From Flavobacteriaceae bacterium (GTDB taxonomy: Bacteria > Bacteroidota > Bacteroidia > Flavobacteriales > Flavobacteriaceae), in assembly GCA_009827225.1 (NCBI GenBank), contig WUAI01000008.1, forward strand, positions 22,871 to 86,870: a DNA stretch of 64,000 bases. Direction: 5' to 3'. The notes under the pieces are model-generated. The model did no database searches. It saw nothing but the letters and a program-made list of their open reading frames with translations, and was not told where the DNA came from. A program made the position numbers and the translations under genes. The stretch's first letter is position 1; each line of letters starts with the position of its first letter. Positions 44,736-55,332 of this stretch are shown here, piece after piece.

Positions 44736-47039
44736 TTATAGATTAAACTTTGTATTAAGTGTAGCGGATGAACTTCCCCCTACAAATACTTGAAATTCTC
44801 CTCGCTCCACAACGAATTTCCCCTGGTTGTTATAAAAGCCTAGTTCTTTTCGTGTAAGTGTGAATTCCACGGTTTTTGATTCGCCGGGAGATAAGGATAC
44901 CATTTCGAATCCTTTCAGTTCTTTAACAGGTCGGTTAACACTTGCAAACATATCTCGGATATATAATTGGGCAACTTCTTTGCCTTCCTTAGACCCCGTG
45001 TTTGTTAACTTAACCGATACGGTGATCTCGCCATTTCCTCTGAAATTGCTGGAGACCGAGAGGTCGCTGTATTCGAATGTCGTATAGCTCAAACCATGAC
45101 CGAAAGGATATAGCGGACTATTATCCTCGTCGATATAATGAGACCAGAATACCAGATTTGGTGCTGGAATAACTGGCCTTCCTGTATTCTTATAATTATA
45201 GTAAATAGGAACTTGCCCTACACTTCTGGGGAATGACATTGGCAGTTTACCACTCGGGTTGTAATCTCCATATAGGACTTGTGCAATGGCATGCCCGCTT
45301 TGCGATCCCAGGTGCCACCCTTCGACGATGGCGGGAATATTTTCTGCGGCCCAACCAATGGTAAGGGGCCGTCCATTATTCAGTACTAAGACAATATTTG
45401 GATTCACAGCGTGAACTGCTTCAAGTAACTCTTGCTGAACCCCAGGAAGATCAATATTGGCACGACTTCTTCCTTCACCACTTTGAAATCCGATTTCTCC
45501 CAGAACCATTACCACCTTATCTGCATTTTTCGCTGCCTCTATGGCTTCCGGGAAACCGCTTTTATCCGTGGTGTTTATTTTTGTTTCTGAAATGAATTGG
45601 GTTTTACCAATGGATACATCGGCACCCTTAGCAAAAGTAAGTTCATTGCCTTTGTATTCCTGCATTCCTTCCAATACTGAAATTGCTGTGTTGTCATCGG
45701 CGGCAATTCTCCAGCTTCCCAACGGGCTGTTTTTATCGGATGCCAGAGCACCGATCAACGCAATTTTCATCCCGCTTTTTGCAAGGGGAAGCATATTGTT
45801 TTCGTTTTTAAGAAGCACAATCGACTTTTTAGCCATGTCCAGTACGGCCTCATGATGTTCTGGCGCATTGATGACACTTTTTTCTCTTTTCGGATCGCAG
45901 TATTTGTAAGGATCATCGAATAATCCCAGTTCGTATTTAACGGTAAGGATTCTTCTTGCGGCGTCATCGATTTTAGATTCGTCCACCTTTTTCTCGCGAA
46001 CCAATTTTGCCAACTCAGAGACATATAAATATGATTCCATATCCATGTCACATCCGGCATTGGCAGCCAATTGAGCCGCATGCTTTCCGTCTTTGGCAAA
46101 TCCATGGGCAATCATTTCCCGCATAGATCCCCAGTCGGAGACCACAAACCCGTCAAATCCCCATTCACCTTTCAGGATGTCTCTTTGTAGAAATTCATCC
46201 CCGGTTGCAGGAATTCCGTTTAGATCATTGAATGAATTCATGAATGTTTTTACCCCGGCATCAATTGATGCTTGAAAAGGAGGGAAGATCACGTTGTACA
46301 GTGTTGAGGTTCCCACGTCGACGGTGTTATAGTCTCTACCCGCTTCGGCAAAACCATAGCCTGCAAAATGTTTGGCACAGGCGGCGACAGTGTTTACTGC
46401 GGAAAGATCTTCTCCCTGAAAGCCTTTTACGCGTGCAGCAGCAATTTTAGACCCCAGATAGGGATCTTCACCGCCACCTTCCATCACTCGTCCCCAACGG
46501 GCGTCGCGAGAAACATCTACCATAGGAGCGAAGGTCCAGTTAATCCCAGCCGCAGCCGCTTCCGCAGCACCGACCTCGGCAGATTTTCTAATGGCCTCCA
46601 TATCCCAGCTGGCAGATTCTGCCAATGGAATGGGACTCATGGTCTTATATCCATGAATAAGGTCAAATCCGATAATGAGAGGAATCCCCAAACGGGTTTC
46701 TTCCACTGCAATTTTTTGTACGGCCATTACCTCTTCAACTCCTCGAACATTAAGCATGGAACCTACCCAACCTTTCTTAAGGTGATCATATTTTCTTGCA
46801 GCATCTCCATTTTCAGGTACGGGCCCTGTCACGTTCCAGAATCCATTGTATTGGTTCATCTGTCCAATCTTTTCTTCCAGTGTCATGAGCGATAAAATGG
46901 AGTCTACCTTTCTTGCAATTTCTTTGGAAGGGTCCGTATCGGTAATAGTAACCTTTGGTTTGTTATTCTCGGATGGGACAGTCATGGAAACGACTGTTAA
47001 ACCCAGAAATAATATCCATATGTATTTCATGGTTTTCAT
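44736..47039 (-). CDS. bglX: GH3 beta-glucosidase, BglX-like
   Basis: 767 residues with a signal peptide (start at codon 1 or 4). GH3 N-domain with the nucleophile Asp302 in FVVSDWGSM and the KHF motif in AACAKHFAGYG. The alpha/beta second domain follows at about 400-620, and a fibronectin-III-like domain closes the protein (about 670-760). It releases glucose from the non-reducing end of beta-gluco-oligosaccharides in the periplasm. It begins 2 bases downstream of GH16 and is part of the SusCD run; with GH16 it fits complete beta-1,3-glucan breakdown. Confidence 0.94.
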   Translation of the reverse strand: MKTMKYIWILFLGLTVVSMTVPSENNKPKVTITDTDPSKEIARKVDSILSLMTLEEKIGQMNQYNGFWNVTGPVPENGDAARKYDHLKKGWVGSMLNVRGVEEVMAVQKIAVEETRLGIPLIIGFDLIHGYKTMSPIPLAESASWDMEAIRKSAEVGAAEAAAAGINWTFAPMVDVSRDARWGRVMEGGGEDPYLGSKIAAARVKGFQGEDLSAVNTVAACAKHFAGYGFAEAGRDYNTVDVGTSTLYNVIFPPFQASIDAGVKTFMNSFNDLNGIPATGDEFLQRDILKGEWGFDGFVVSDWGSMREMIAHGFAKDGKHAAQLAANAGCDMDMESYLYVSELAKLVREKKVDESKIDDAARRILTVKYELGLFDDPYKYCDPKREKSVINAPEHHEAVLDMAKKSIVLLKNENNMLPLAKSGMKIALIGALASDKNSPLGSWRIAADDNTAISVLEGMQEYKGNELTFAKGADVSIGKTQFISETKINTTDKSGFPEAIEAAKNADKVVMVLGEIGFQSGEGRSRANIDLPGVQQELLEAVHAVNPNIVLVLNNGRPLTIGWAAENIPAIVEGWHLGSQSGHAIAQVLYGDYNPSGKLPMSFPRSVGQVPIYYNYKNTGRPVIPAPNLVFWSHYIDEDNSPLYPFGHGLSYTTFEYSDLSVSSNFRGNGEITVSVKLTNTGSKEGKEVAQLYIRDMFASVNRPVKELKGFEMVSLSPGESKTVEFTLTRKELGFYNNQGKFVVERGEFQVFVGGSSSATLNTKFNL

Positions 47040-47041
47040 AT

Positions 47042-48694
47042 TTATTGGTAAACTCTGATATAATCTATTTCCATAGTGGATTCAGTAAAACTGGGATCGA
47101 TATTACCTCCAAAGGTTCCTCCCATTGCAACATTAAGAATCAGGAAGAAATCGTTTTGGAACGGGAAGGTTACATTATGATTAAATGTGTGATAGACGGT
47201 ATCGTCAACAGAAAATATAATTTGTGATGGAGTCCATTCAACGGTATATACAAAGAATCCGTCTGAAACCCCTGGAACATTGATCGACTCAGTCACGGCA
47301 TTACCACCTGAATTTCCGGGATAATGCAAAGAAGAGAAGATGATATCCTGTTGGTTACCCACATGTTCCATGATGTCGATCTCACCACAAGCAGGCCATG
47401 GCTCGGTCTCAAAGCTTGAGCCCAATAGCCATATTGCCGGCCAGGTTCCACCTCCTGTGGGCAATTTCGCCCTGGCTTCTACCTTTCCGTAAGTGAAATC
47501 GAATTTCTGGTAACTAATAATTCTTGCAGAAGTGTAATCGCTTCCCTGGAAGGATTCGGCTTTTGCCGTTATTTTCAGAACGCCGTCTTCAACCACCACA
47601 TTATCAGCTCTGTCTGTGTAGTATTGCGATTCTCCATTACCCCATCCATTGTCACCAGTTCCTATATTGTACGACCAGTTTTCGTCACAAGGAGCACCAT
47701 CGTCATTAAATTCGTCTGCCCACACCAGGACGTCATTATTTCCGCTTCCCGTGTTTCCGGTACTTCCTCCGGTACAGGTGGGAGGAGGGCCACCGCCCTC
47801 AGGAACAAATGTATGATACCAGGCTAACTGCGCTCCCGGCGGATCAAAGGGATCCTGAATTCCTCTTACAGTAAGTTTATTTTCGGTAAGCTCCACGATC
47901 TCATAAGAGATGGCTCCAGACCAATAGGACATGGTGCTGTTGCTTAGAGTAAGTGTGGAAACGTTGGTATCCTGATCCGTCACAACCACAAAATTGGTTT
48001 CCAAATCTAAGATTCCTTCCAGATCCCGGCACTCATCCACGAATTGTTGCGGTGTGGCATCGGGGAAGAAACGTTTTACCTCAGCCCAATTAATAAATGT
48101 AGCATCGGTATCTTCCAAAGTGAAAGAGTAATTGTCGTTTCCGTCGTGAGAGAACACAAGTACGTCATCATATAGACATGGATCCAGGGAATTTGGTCCT
48201 GCGCTAAAGAAATTAGGGAAAGATTCAGCTGGATCTCCTACACCAAAATGACCGGCGTTTGAAGCATCCCAAACCCATCTTTTACCTTCATTTGCATTTC
48301 CAGCTAAGGGAATTAACAACTCTTCAATGATTACAAGTTTTACGTCCAGTTCAATGGTGGTGGCAAAAGAACTGCTCACACCCCCTCGTCCAAAGGCGAC
48401 AACCACAATCTCCTGAGAATATTCTCCCGAGCGCGTATATCGATAGGCTGCAGACCCGCCCGAAATAACCACGGGGTCTTCGTCCTGTTCGAAATAAACA
48501 TGAAACGTAATTGCATTGTCTGCTGTGGGGGTAACTGTCACATTCCCAGATTGATCTGTCGCTACATCAACAACCACCGTAAGGTTAGTGGGAGCCACGA
48601 CATCCCCAAACTCTGTATCGTCTTCCTGACAATTTACTACGAGTAATGCCAATGCTAATAATGCGAATATTTTATATAGTACTTTCATTTTCAA
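47042..48694 (-). CDS. GH16 endo-beta-glucanase (laminarinase type) lipoprotein
   Basis: 550 residues. Lipobox ends at Cys22 (LLVVNC). An N-terminal Ig/PKD-like domain (about 30-118) and a central domain (about 125-300) are followed by a Gly/Ser/Pro linker with CTGGSTGNTGSGNN, then the GH16 catalytic domain (about 323-550). The catalytic motif GEIDIMEHVG gives nucleophile Glu438, Asp440 and acid/base Glu443, the EIDxxE arrangement with the inserted Met seen in laminarinases. It should cut beta-1,3- or mixed-linkage glucan at the cell surface. It lies 6 bases after the glycan-binding lipoprotein gene. Confidence 0.93.
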   Translation of the reverse strand: MKMKVLYKIFALLALALLVVNCQEDDTEFGDVVAPTNLTVVVDVATDQSGNVTVTPTADNAITFHVYFEQDEDPVVISGGSAAYRYTRSGEYSQEIVVVAFGRGGVSSSFATTIELDVKLVIIEELLIPLAGNANEGKRWVWDASNAGHFGVGDPAESFPNFFSAGPNSLDPCLYDDVLVFSHDGNDNYSFTLEDTDATFINWAEVKRFFPDATPQQFVDECRDLEGILDLETNFVVVTDQDTNVSTLTLSNSTMSYWSGAISYEIVELTENKLTVRGIQDPFDPPGAQLAWYHTFVPEGGGPPPTCTGGSTGNTGSGNNDVLVWADEFNDDGAPCDENWSYNIGTGDNGWGNGESQYYTDRADNVVVEDGVLKITAKAESFQGSDYTSARIISYQKFDFTYGKVEARAKLPTGGGTWPAIWLLGSSFETEPWPACGEIDIMEHVGNQQDIIFSSLHYPGNSGGNAVTESINVPGVSDGFFVYTVEWTPSQIIFSVDDTVYHTFNHNVTFPFQNDFFLILNVAMGGTFGGNIDPSFTESTMEIDYIRVYQ

Positions 48695-48700
48695 ATTCTT

Positions 48701-50731
48701 TTAGTTCGCGTAATCAATATCATCAAAATAGTAGGTCGTACCATCTCCCGGTAAATCGACTACAAATTCAAAGAACACTACAACCGTATCGAATGCTGGT
48801 GCAGTATTTTGTCCAGAAAAGTCCCAAACCAATTCTTCCCATTGGTTGGTTACTGTGGTGTTTACATCCAGTTCTACAAAATCACCATTTCCGTTTTCAA
48901 GCTTCAAGCGTACGGGGATGTCCAATTTGGGTGACCAAATCTTCATTTTGATGCTTTCAGAACTTCCGAGCACAATTGGCTCATCTATAGGTATAGCTGT
49001 ACCCGCGAAGAATTGCGCTCCCTCGGTCTTGGTTGTTCTTACCACGTTTGCACTGGTGTTTACTCCGGTAGGATCGGGATTGGCTTCCAGGGCCGATTCA
49101 GCCCCTTCAAATCCAATAATCTCGTAACTGGCCAACGGATCTTCAAAATCCAATGGTAAACCAATCCCGCTTATAGCTAACTCAATATCGTCAAAATAAT
49201 AGGTCGTTCCGTCACCAGGAAGGTCCACAACGAATTCAAAGAAGACTACTATCTGTGTAAAGTCGATTCCTCCTGTCATACCCGTAAAACTCCAGGTCAA
49301 TTCTTCCCATTCGTTAGTGACTGTGGTATTAACATCCAATTCCACGAAATCTCCGTTGGAATTTTCCAGTTTCAATCTTACAGGAATATTGGCCTTTGGA
49401 GACCAGGTTTTCATTGAGATGCTTTCGGTTTCTGAGAAATCGATCGGAACGTCCAATGGAATTGCAGTACCTGCGAAGAATTGTGCTCCTACTGTCTTAG
49501 TAGTTCGTATCACATTATCACTAGTATTGATTCCTGAAGGATCCGGGTTGGCTTCCAGTTCCGATTCAGCTCCTTCGAAACCAGTGATCTGATAATTCAG
49601 ATTTGAATTTTCAAAGTCCAGAGGTAATTCTACCTGCGTACTCGGAGCCGAAGACTGTGCAATATTGTCGAAGTAGAAAGTATCTCCATTTCCGGTGTTT
49701 CCGAAGTCAAAGAATACAATAACCTTCGAGTATTCCTGGGTTAAATCGGCAGAACTAAAGTCGAATGACAAAGTCTCCCAGGCATTAGTTGCTGAAGTGG
49801 TAGCATCGATCTCTGCGGAAATAGCAGGATCTGAAATATTCTCCAGTTTCAGTTTTACCGTGACACCCGCCAATGGCGACCATGAATTCATAGTGAATGC
49901 CTGAAGATCTGTGAAATCTATTGGAGCACCCAAAGTTAATACGGTCCCTGCAAAGGTTTCAGCGCCGGGTTCTTTGAAGAATTCAGCAACTTTTCCACTG
50001 GTATTTTCTCCTGAGGGATCGGGATTGTCGATTCTGGAACCAAACCCACCACCGAAATCTTCGAAAACGTACTGAACAGTTTCAGATTCAAAATCTATAG
50101 GTAGTGTAACCGGATTGTCGATGATTACGGTTTCCGTTACCGAGATGGTTTCAGAACCACCACTTAAAGCGGTCACAGTTAATTGATATTCCCCAACATC
50201 GGGATAGGTATGAGTGATCGTTTCGTCCACCATTAAAGGAGTAGGTGTTTCGTCTGCCACATCTCCAAAAAGTACCTCAAACCCAATCGCCAGGTCCGCT
50301 TCAGCGGAAACCTGAATGGAGAAATTATCCCCGGCTACAGGCAATATGGTGACCACTAAATTTTCAGGAGGTAGAAATGAGATTTCAACCGCTTGAGTAA
50401 ATTCGGCAGTTTCACCGTTTAAGTTAACAGCTCTAAGATTTGCTGTATAGGACCCTTCGGCGTAGATATGGTCTACACTATTACCGGGAGTGATCTCTAC
50501 GGTTTCGGATCCGTCTCCAAAATCTAAAGTAAAGGAGGCAACCGATTCCCCACTGGGTGTGATCGTTGCAAGCCCGGAATTATCTTGGGAAAGTATTACT
50601 TCAAGTGCCAGGTTGGACGGAATTTGAATACCGTTGATGAACCCGGTGTCGTTGTCGTCTTCAGCACAACCGAGAATCACGAAGAAAATCAGTAATGTAC
50701 CTGCTATTTTATTGATATAATTCATTTTCAT
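48701..50731 (-). CDS. Multimodular surface glycan-binding lipoprotein
   Basis: 676 residues. Lipobox ends at Cys22 (FVILGC), with an acidic stretch after it (AEDDNDTG) as in surface-exposed Bacteroidota lipoproteins. Two PKD-like domains (about 38-117 and 122-205) are followed by three repeats of about 150 residues (209-358, 369-517, 525-674) with the same layout as the T9SS protein repeats: ANPDPTG-NTS, FFAGTAI, WSP, VRLKLEN, EELTWSF or EELVWDF, and TTYYFDDI. This is the place normally taken by SusE/SGBP-B, so it most likely captures beta-glucan for SusCD. It follows SusD by 12 bases. Confidence 0.88.
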   Translation of the reverse strand: MKMNYINKIAGTLLIFFVILGCAEDDNDTGFINGIQIPSNLALEVILSQDNSGLATITPSGESVASFTLDFGDGSETVEITPGNSVDHIYAEGSYTANLRAVNLNGETAEFTQAVEISFLPPENLVVTILPVAGDNFSIQVSAEADLAIGFEVLFGDVADETPTPLMVDETITHTYPDVGEYQLTVTALSGGSETISVTETVIIDNPVTLPIDFESETVQYVFEDFGGGFGSRIDNPDPSGENTSGKVAEFFKEPGAETFAGTVLTLGAPIDFTDLQAFTMNSWSPLAGVTVKLKLENISDPAISAEIDATTSATNAWETLSFDFSSADLTQEYSKVIVFFDFGNTGNGDTFYFDNIAQSSAPSTQVELPLDFENSNLNYQITGFEGAESELEANPDPSGINTSDNVIRTTKTVGAQFFAGTAIPLDVPIDFSETESISMKTWSPKANIPVRLKLENSNGDFVELDVNTTVTNEWEELTWSFTGMTGGIDFTQIVVFFEFVVDLPGDGTTYYFDDIELAISGIGLPLDFEDPLASYEIIGFEGAESALEANPDPTGVNTSANVVRTTKTEGAQFFAGTAIPIDEPIVLGSSESIKMKIWSPKLDIPVRLKLENGNGDFVELDVNTTVTNQWEELVWDFSGQNTAPAFDTVVVFFEFVVDLPGDGTTYYFDDIDYAN
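48710..50107 (-). repeat. Three repeats within the glycan-binding lipoprotein gene
   Basis: Residues 209-358, 369-517 and 525-674. The last two are the most alike (FEGAESxLEANPDPTGxNTS and the closing DLPGDGTTYYFDDI are shared). Homologous by pattern to the five units in 42332-44590. Confidence 0.85.
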
Positions 50732-50743
50732 AATGTCCTTCGT

Positions 50744-52213
50744 TTAGTAACCTGGATTTTGTTCCCAGCGATTTCCTGTTAATTGTATTTCGATATCCGG
50801 AATAGGGAATATCTCGTGTTTCCCTGTAACAAATCCGTCAATTTCGTTGGCCGCTCGGTTAGTTCGAACCAAGTCAAAGAAATGATGCCCTTCACCTACC
50901 AATTCCAACCTGCGTTCGAGGTAAATGGCATTTGTCAATGCAGAACCGGAAACGCTTAGTGCTTTAAGCCCGGCTCGCTCTCTTACCCGATTGAGGTATT
51001 GAAGCGCAAGTGCATCACTGCCATTACCGCGGTTATGAGCCTCGGCTGCCATGAGTAGCACGTCTGCAAATCGAATAGAACGATAGTTGTTCGGGTTGGT
51101 AAGGTTTTGATCTCCAATATTGGAATCTCCCTGTCTGGGGATATATTTACGGTTGAAAAATCCAGTATGTTCGAATCCTTCCGTCCAGCTTACGCCGGCA
51201 CCGTTGTTATAATCTGCATTTTCCGCAGCGAAGAGGTCAATATTTAAAATGTAATTGTCTCGTCGAAGATCTCCTTCTTCATACAGATCATATATTTCCT
51301 GCGTTGGTACATTGAAACTGAATCCAGATTCAAACAAAGGCCCATTAAAGTTTCTCGGCCCGTTGAAACCAACAGCAACATTTCCTTCACTACACTGTAA
51401 ACAACCGAATCCGGCACCTTCCAAATCTGTATATTGAACTTCAAATACCGATTCGACGTTGTTCTCATTGTCGTTTTCGAAAAGAGTGGTGAGATCGGCA
51501 ACAAGACTATGTGGTCCATTATTGATGAGGTTGTCTAAAACATTGGAGGCTTCCTGGAATTTACCCTGATATAGGTAAACCTTACCTAATAGTCCTTCGG
51601 CAGCACCTTTGGTTACCCTTCCGGTATCTGCCTGAGTGTAAGGCAAATTATCGATGGCAAATTGCAGGTCCAGCTCTATTTGAGCATACACTTCTGATCT
51701 TGGCGTTCTGTCTATAGTGGTTTGATCTCCGAAGAAGATACGTGTATCCACAGCTAGTGGAACGTCTCCAAACCATTTTACCAGCTCGAAGTAGTAATAG
51801 GCTCTTAAGAATCTCGCCTGAGCTAAGACCCCGTTTTTACCGTCAAATTCGGTTTTATCCTGGAATTCAAGAATATAGTTGGCTCTGTTGACCCCTGCAT
51901 ACATCCAACTCCAAATATCTCTTAAGTTTTGATTACTTGGTGTATGGATCATGTCATCGATCTGTTGGATACCAATTACGTCGGTGGCACTTTCACCACC
52001 GGCCAGCGTATTGTCTGATGCAATTTCGCCCAGCATTACGTTGATGTAAGATGACTGAAGCATATCGTATGCTCCAATTAAAGCACTTTGATAATCTTCT
52101 TCTGAATTGAAGAAGTTTTCTGAGTTCTGATCTTGAGATTCCACATCGACAAAATCATCGCTACACGCTACAAGCGCAAGTACGAATATGGATAGAATGA
52201 ATTTTAATTTCAT
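50744..52213 (-). CDS. susD: SusD/RagB-family outer-membrane lipoprotein
   Basis: 489 residues. Lipobox LALVAC ends at Cys17, followed by acidic SDDFVDVES, the surface export pattern. The N-terminal TPR-like part has the usual FFNSEEDYQSALIGAYDMLQ and WMYAGVNRANYIL segments; the C-terminal RSIRFADVLLMAAEAHNRGN and LQYLNRVRERAGL region is the conserved SusD core, ending FPIPDIEIQLTGNRWEQNPGY. It forms the lid of the SusC pore and binds glycan. SusC is 10 bases upstream. Confidence 0.96.
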   Translation of the reverse strand: MKLKFILSIFVLALVACSDDFVDVESQDQNSENFFNSEEDYQSALIGAYDMLQSSYINVMLGEIASDNTLAGGESATDVIGIQQIDDMIHTPSNQNLRDIWSWMYAGVNRANYILEFQDKTEFDGKNGVLAQARFLRAYYYFELVKWFGDVPLAVDTRIFFGDQTTIDRTPRSEVYAQIELDLQFAIDNLPYTQADTGRVTKGAAEGLLGKVYLYQGKFQEASNVLDNLINNGPHSLVADLTTLFENDNENNVESVFEVQYTDLEGAGFGCLQCSEGNVAVGFNGPRNFNGPLFESGFSFNVPTQEIYDLYEEGDLRRDNYILNIDLFAAENADYNNGAGVSWTEGFEHTGFFNRKYIPRQGDSNIGDQNLTNPNNYRSIRFADVLLMAAEAHNRGNGSDALALQYLNRVRERAGLKALSVSGSALTNAIYLERRLELVGEGHHFFDLVRTNRAANEIDGFVTGKHEIFPIPDIEIQLTGNRWEQNPGY

Positions 52214-52223
52214 AACTCTTTTT

Positions 52224-55200
52224 TTATAGTTTCACATTAACACCTAAAAGGTATGTTCTTGGTGTGGGGTATAATCCCTGGTCGAATCCGCTTCCAATAG
52301 GAGCTCCTACTGAAACCGTTGGGTCATATCCTCTGTATTTTGTAAGCGTAAAGACATTACTTACTGAGAAGTACACACGGAATTTATCGATTCCAAGCTC
52401 ATCCAGAGCCGCTTCTCCCAAGTTATATCCTATTTGCATGTTCTGTGCTCTTACGAAGGATCCATCTTCCACATAGAAGTCTGAGAAGACCGTGTTTGAC
52501 GTTGCACCGGTCGTCACTCTTGGGAAAGAGTTTGAAGTTCCGGGCCCTGTCCAACGATCCAGGTAATATGTTGTTCTGTTTGTAAAGCGGTCGTTTCTTT
52601 CGTAGTTTCTCACAATCTCATTTCCGATAGATGAGAAGAAATAAGACTGGAAGTCAAAGTTTTTATATTCAAACGAGAGGTTCAATCCCATGGTAAAATC
52701 CGGGATTGGATCTCCAATGTTTGTTCTGTCGTCCAAATCGATCACCCCGTCCCCATTTGTGTCCACAAATCGAATATCTCCGGGAGACGCTTCTGCCCCC
52801 AAGGCAATTTGTGATGGAGCGTTGTTCACTTCGTCCTGATTTTGAAAAATTCCATTCGTTTGAAAGCCATAGAAATAACCAAGTGGGAATCCTTCTTCCA
52901 TTCGTGCGGGAAGTTCCTGGCCAATTCCGAAAGATCCTCCCGGTTCAAAACCGATACCGTTGTTTACTTCGATGACTTCATTGTCCAGTTGTGTGAAGTT
53001 GTAGCTCACATTGAATGAGAAGTTGTCAGAAATATTATCTCGGTATCCTAAAGAGAACTCAAATCCCTGGTTGCGAACCGTTCCTGCGTTTGCTGTTGGG
53101 TTTCCTGAACCAGGAGCCGTTGCACCGGTTAATCCGGATGTTTGAACCACCAGTAAGAGATCTTTTGTCTCACGGTTGAAGTAGTCGGCCTCAAAGTTAA
53201 GTTTGTTGTTCAAGAATCGCGTATCGATACCTATATCGAGCGTTTGCTGTTCTTCCCAACGGATATCAGGGTTTGAAATCACTCCAATGGCCGTTCCGAA
53301 GTTTAGATCATCATTGAGTACATACACCCCTTCACCATTTAATAAAGAAGCAAAACGGAAGGCTCCAATTCGGTCATTACCAATAATACCGTATGATCCT
53401 CTTAATTTTAGGAAATCGATGGTATTGCTATCGGCCATGAAATTTTCATCGGATACTACCCATCCTACTGAAGCGGATGGAAAGATTCCGAACTTGTTCT
53501 CCGGACCGAAACTTGTTGATCCATCTCGTCTCACAACTGCAGAGAAAAGGTATTTCCCTTTATAGTCGTATTGTACTCTTCCGAAGTATGAAAGAAGTCT
53601 CGAGTCAAATACCCGGTTACTTACATTAATAAAGTTGTCCTGTAGAATTTCAGCAGTATTAATATCTACCTGAGCAAATGGTGCCTCCTGTACATTGATC
53701 CCTGTTCTTCCATAAAAGTCCCCGGTGGATTTAAAAATAGATGTACCCAGGGTTACTTTTACATTATGTGCATCTGCAATGCTCTTGTCATAAGTAATGA
53801 AGGCATCGAAAGTATAATCACGGAAAAATTGTTCCTGTTCCACTAATGAATTAGTGCCGATACGGTCGAATACCTTGTCTGCCACACCTTCTACACCGAA
53901 ATCGGCTTCTGGCGAATAGAACAATTGTCGAACTTCAGCATAGTTCCATTGGTAATTGGCTTCAATGGTGAAATCCTTAAGGAATTTATAGCTCAACCCA
54001 AAAACACCACTGATCTTATCCACATCATTCTTATTAAAGGTGCTCGCAATTTGTGCAAGTGGGTTAATCACCTCAATAGGCAGGTTTTCCGCCCTGGAGA
54101 ATCCCATATTATTTCCTTCCACGCCTAGGGTAGGATCCATATTCAATGCGTTGTACAGCACGGATCCAATTCCGTTCTCCTGAAGTGTTTTTCTTTTGGT
54201 CCCCGTATAGATTAAACTTGACCTAAACTGAATACGATCGAACAATTCAGTATTAAAATTGAGTCGCGCCGTATATCGGGTAAAATTGGACTTATCACCA
54301 CCTATAATCCCGTCCTGGGTTAATAGGGAGGCTCCACCAGAGTACGTAGATTTTTCGGTACCCCCACGAATCGTAAAGTTGTTACTAATAATTGGCGCTC
54401 TGGAAAAGACTTCATCCTGCCAGTTGGTTCCGGATCCTAATCCTTGCACAGAATTAAAAGCCGGGGCTTCCCCATTGGCTACCAATGACTCATTAAGCAA
54501 CAGTGCGTATTCTGTAGCATTTAGAGCAGGAAGACTTCGGGTAGTTTCCTGAAACCCACCATAAGCTTCATATTCGAAAGTAAGTGGCGTACCTTTCCTA
54601 CCGGTCTTGGTGGTAATCAAGATTACTCCGTTTGCTGCTCTTACTCCGTATATTCCGGCCGTCGCGTCCTTCAAAACGTTAATCGTTTCAATATCTCCGG
54701 GGTTGATTACACTCAGGTCCTCGATTACGTTACCATCGACTAAGATGAGCGGACGGTTATCCCCATTGGTTGATATACCACGGATCCGAATATTTAATCC
54801 ACTACCAGGTGAACCCGATTCGGAGGTAATGTTAACACCGGATACCTGCCCCTGCAGCGCCTGTTCAATACGCTGCGGCTTGAGCTCTTCGATGGTTTCG
54901 GCGGTAATAATAGATACCGCTCCGGTAATTTCTTTTTTCTTCTGTGCCCCGTATCCTATTACGACGATCTCGTCGAGCGAGGCGATATCTTCCTGGAGTG
55001 AAACCGATAAGACTTGAGAAGAAGTAACGGCAATTTCCTGGGTGATAAACCCAAGGTACGAGAAGACAAGAATATCTCCCGAGGCAATGTCGTCGATACT
55101 AAAATTCCCGTCAAAATCGGTGATAGCTCCATTTAAGGTTCCTTTTTGAATTACAGATGCTCCCAACAACGGAATATCTCCGTTGCTATTAACAACCGTT

Positions 55201-55277
55201 CCGGTAACCGTAAAAGTCTGTCCGAAAGAGAGACTAAAAATGAAGATAAAGATTGTGAATAGTAAAGCTTTCCTCAT
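52224..55277 (-). CDS. susC: SusC/RagA-family TonB-linked outer-membrane transporter
   Basis: 1017 residues from ATG at 55277, chosen because MRKALLFTIFIFIFSLSFGQ is a proper signal peptide; the frame runs 14 codons further upstream. Then a carboxypeptidase-regulatory-like domain (about 22-100) with GTVVNSNGDIPLLGASV, the TonB-box-like DEIVVIGYGAQKKKEITGA, a plug domain (about 115-230, with IRIRGISTNG) and a 22-stranded-type barrel ending YPTPRTYLLGVNVKL. It imports oligosaccharides with energy from TonB/ExbBD, paired with SusD. It heads the glycan run. No perfect -7 element was found; TATCTTGT (minus, around 55293-55300) is the closest. Confidence 0.95.
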   Translation of the reverse strand: MRKALLFTIFIFIFSLSFGQTFTVTGTVVNSNGDIPLLGASVIQKGTLNGAITDFDGNFSIDDIASGDILVFSYLGFITQEIAVTSSQVLSVSLQEDIASLDEIVVIGYGAQKKKEITGAVSIITAETIEELKPQRIEQALQGQVSGVNITSESGSPGSGLNIRIRGISTNGDNRPLILVDGNVIEDLSVINPGDIETINVLKDATAGIYGVRAANGVILITTKTGRKGTPLTFEYEAYGGFQETTRSLPALNATEYALLLNESLVANGEAPAFNSVQGLGSGTNWQDEVFSRAPIISNNFTIRGGTEKSTYSGGASLLTQDGIIGGDKSNFTRYTARLNFNTELFDRIQFRSSLIYTGTKRKTLQENGIGSVLYNALNMDPTLGVEGNNMGFSRAENLPIEVINPLAQIASTFNKNDVDKISGVFGLSYKFLKDFTIEANYQWNYAEVRQLFYSPEADFGVEGVADKVFDRIGTNSLVEQEQFFRDYTFDAFITYDKSIADAHNVKVTLGTSIFKSTGDFYGRTGINVQEAPFAQVDINTAEILQDNFINVSNRVFDSRLLSYFGRVQYDYKGKYLFSAVVRRDGSTSFGPENKFGIFPSASVGWVVSDENFMADSNTIDFLKLRGSYGIIGNDRIGAFRFASLLNGEGVYVLNDDLNFGTAIGVISNPDIRWEEQQTLDIGIDTRFLNNKLNFEADYFNRETKDLLLVVQTSGLTGATAPGSGNPTANAGTVRNQGFEFSLGYRDNISDNFSFNVSYNFTQLDNEVIEVNNGIGFEPGGSFGIGQELPARMEEGFPLGYFYGFQTNGIFQNQDEVNNAPSQIALGAEASPGDIRFVDTNGDGVIDLDDRTNIGDPIPDFTMGLNLSFEYKNFDFQSYFFSSIGNEIVRNYERNDRFTNRTTYYLDRWTGPGTSNSFPRVTTGATSNTVFSDFYVEDGSFVRAQNMQIGYNLGEAALDELGIDKFRVYFSVSNVFTLTKYRGYDPTVSVGAPIGSGFDQGLYPTPRTYLLGVNVKL

Positions 55278-55332
55278 AGTAAGAATCATTTCGGACAAGA
55301 TAGAAAGCTGTGTTAACAAAATGTTATCCTAA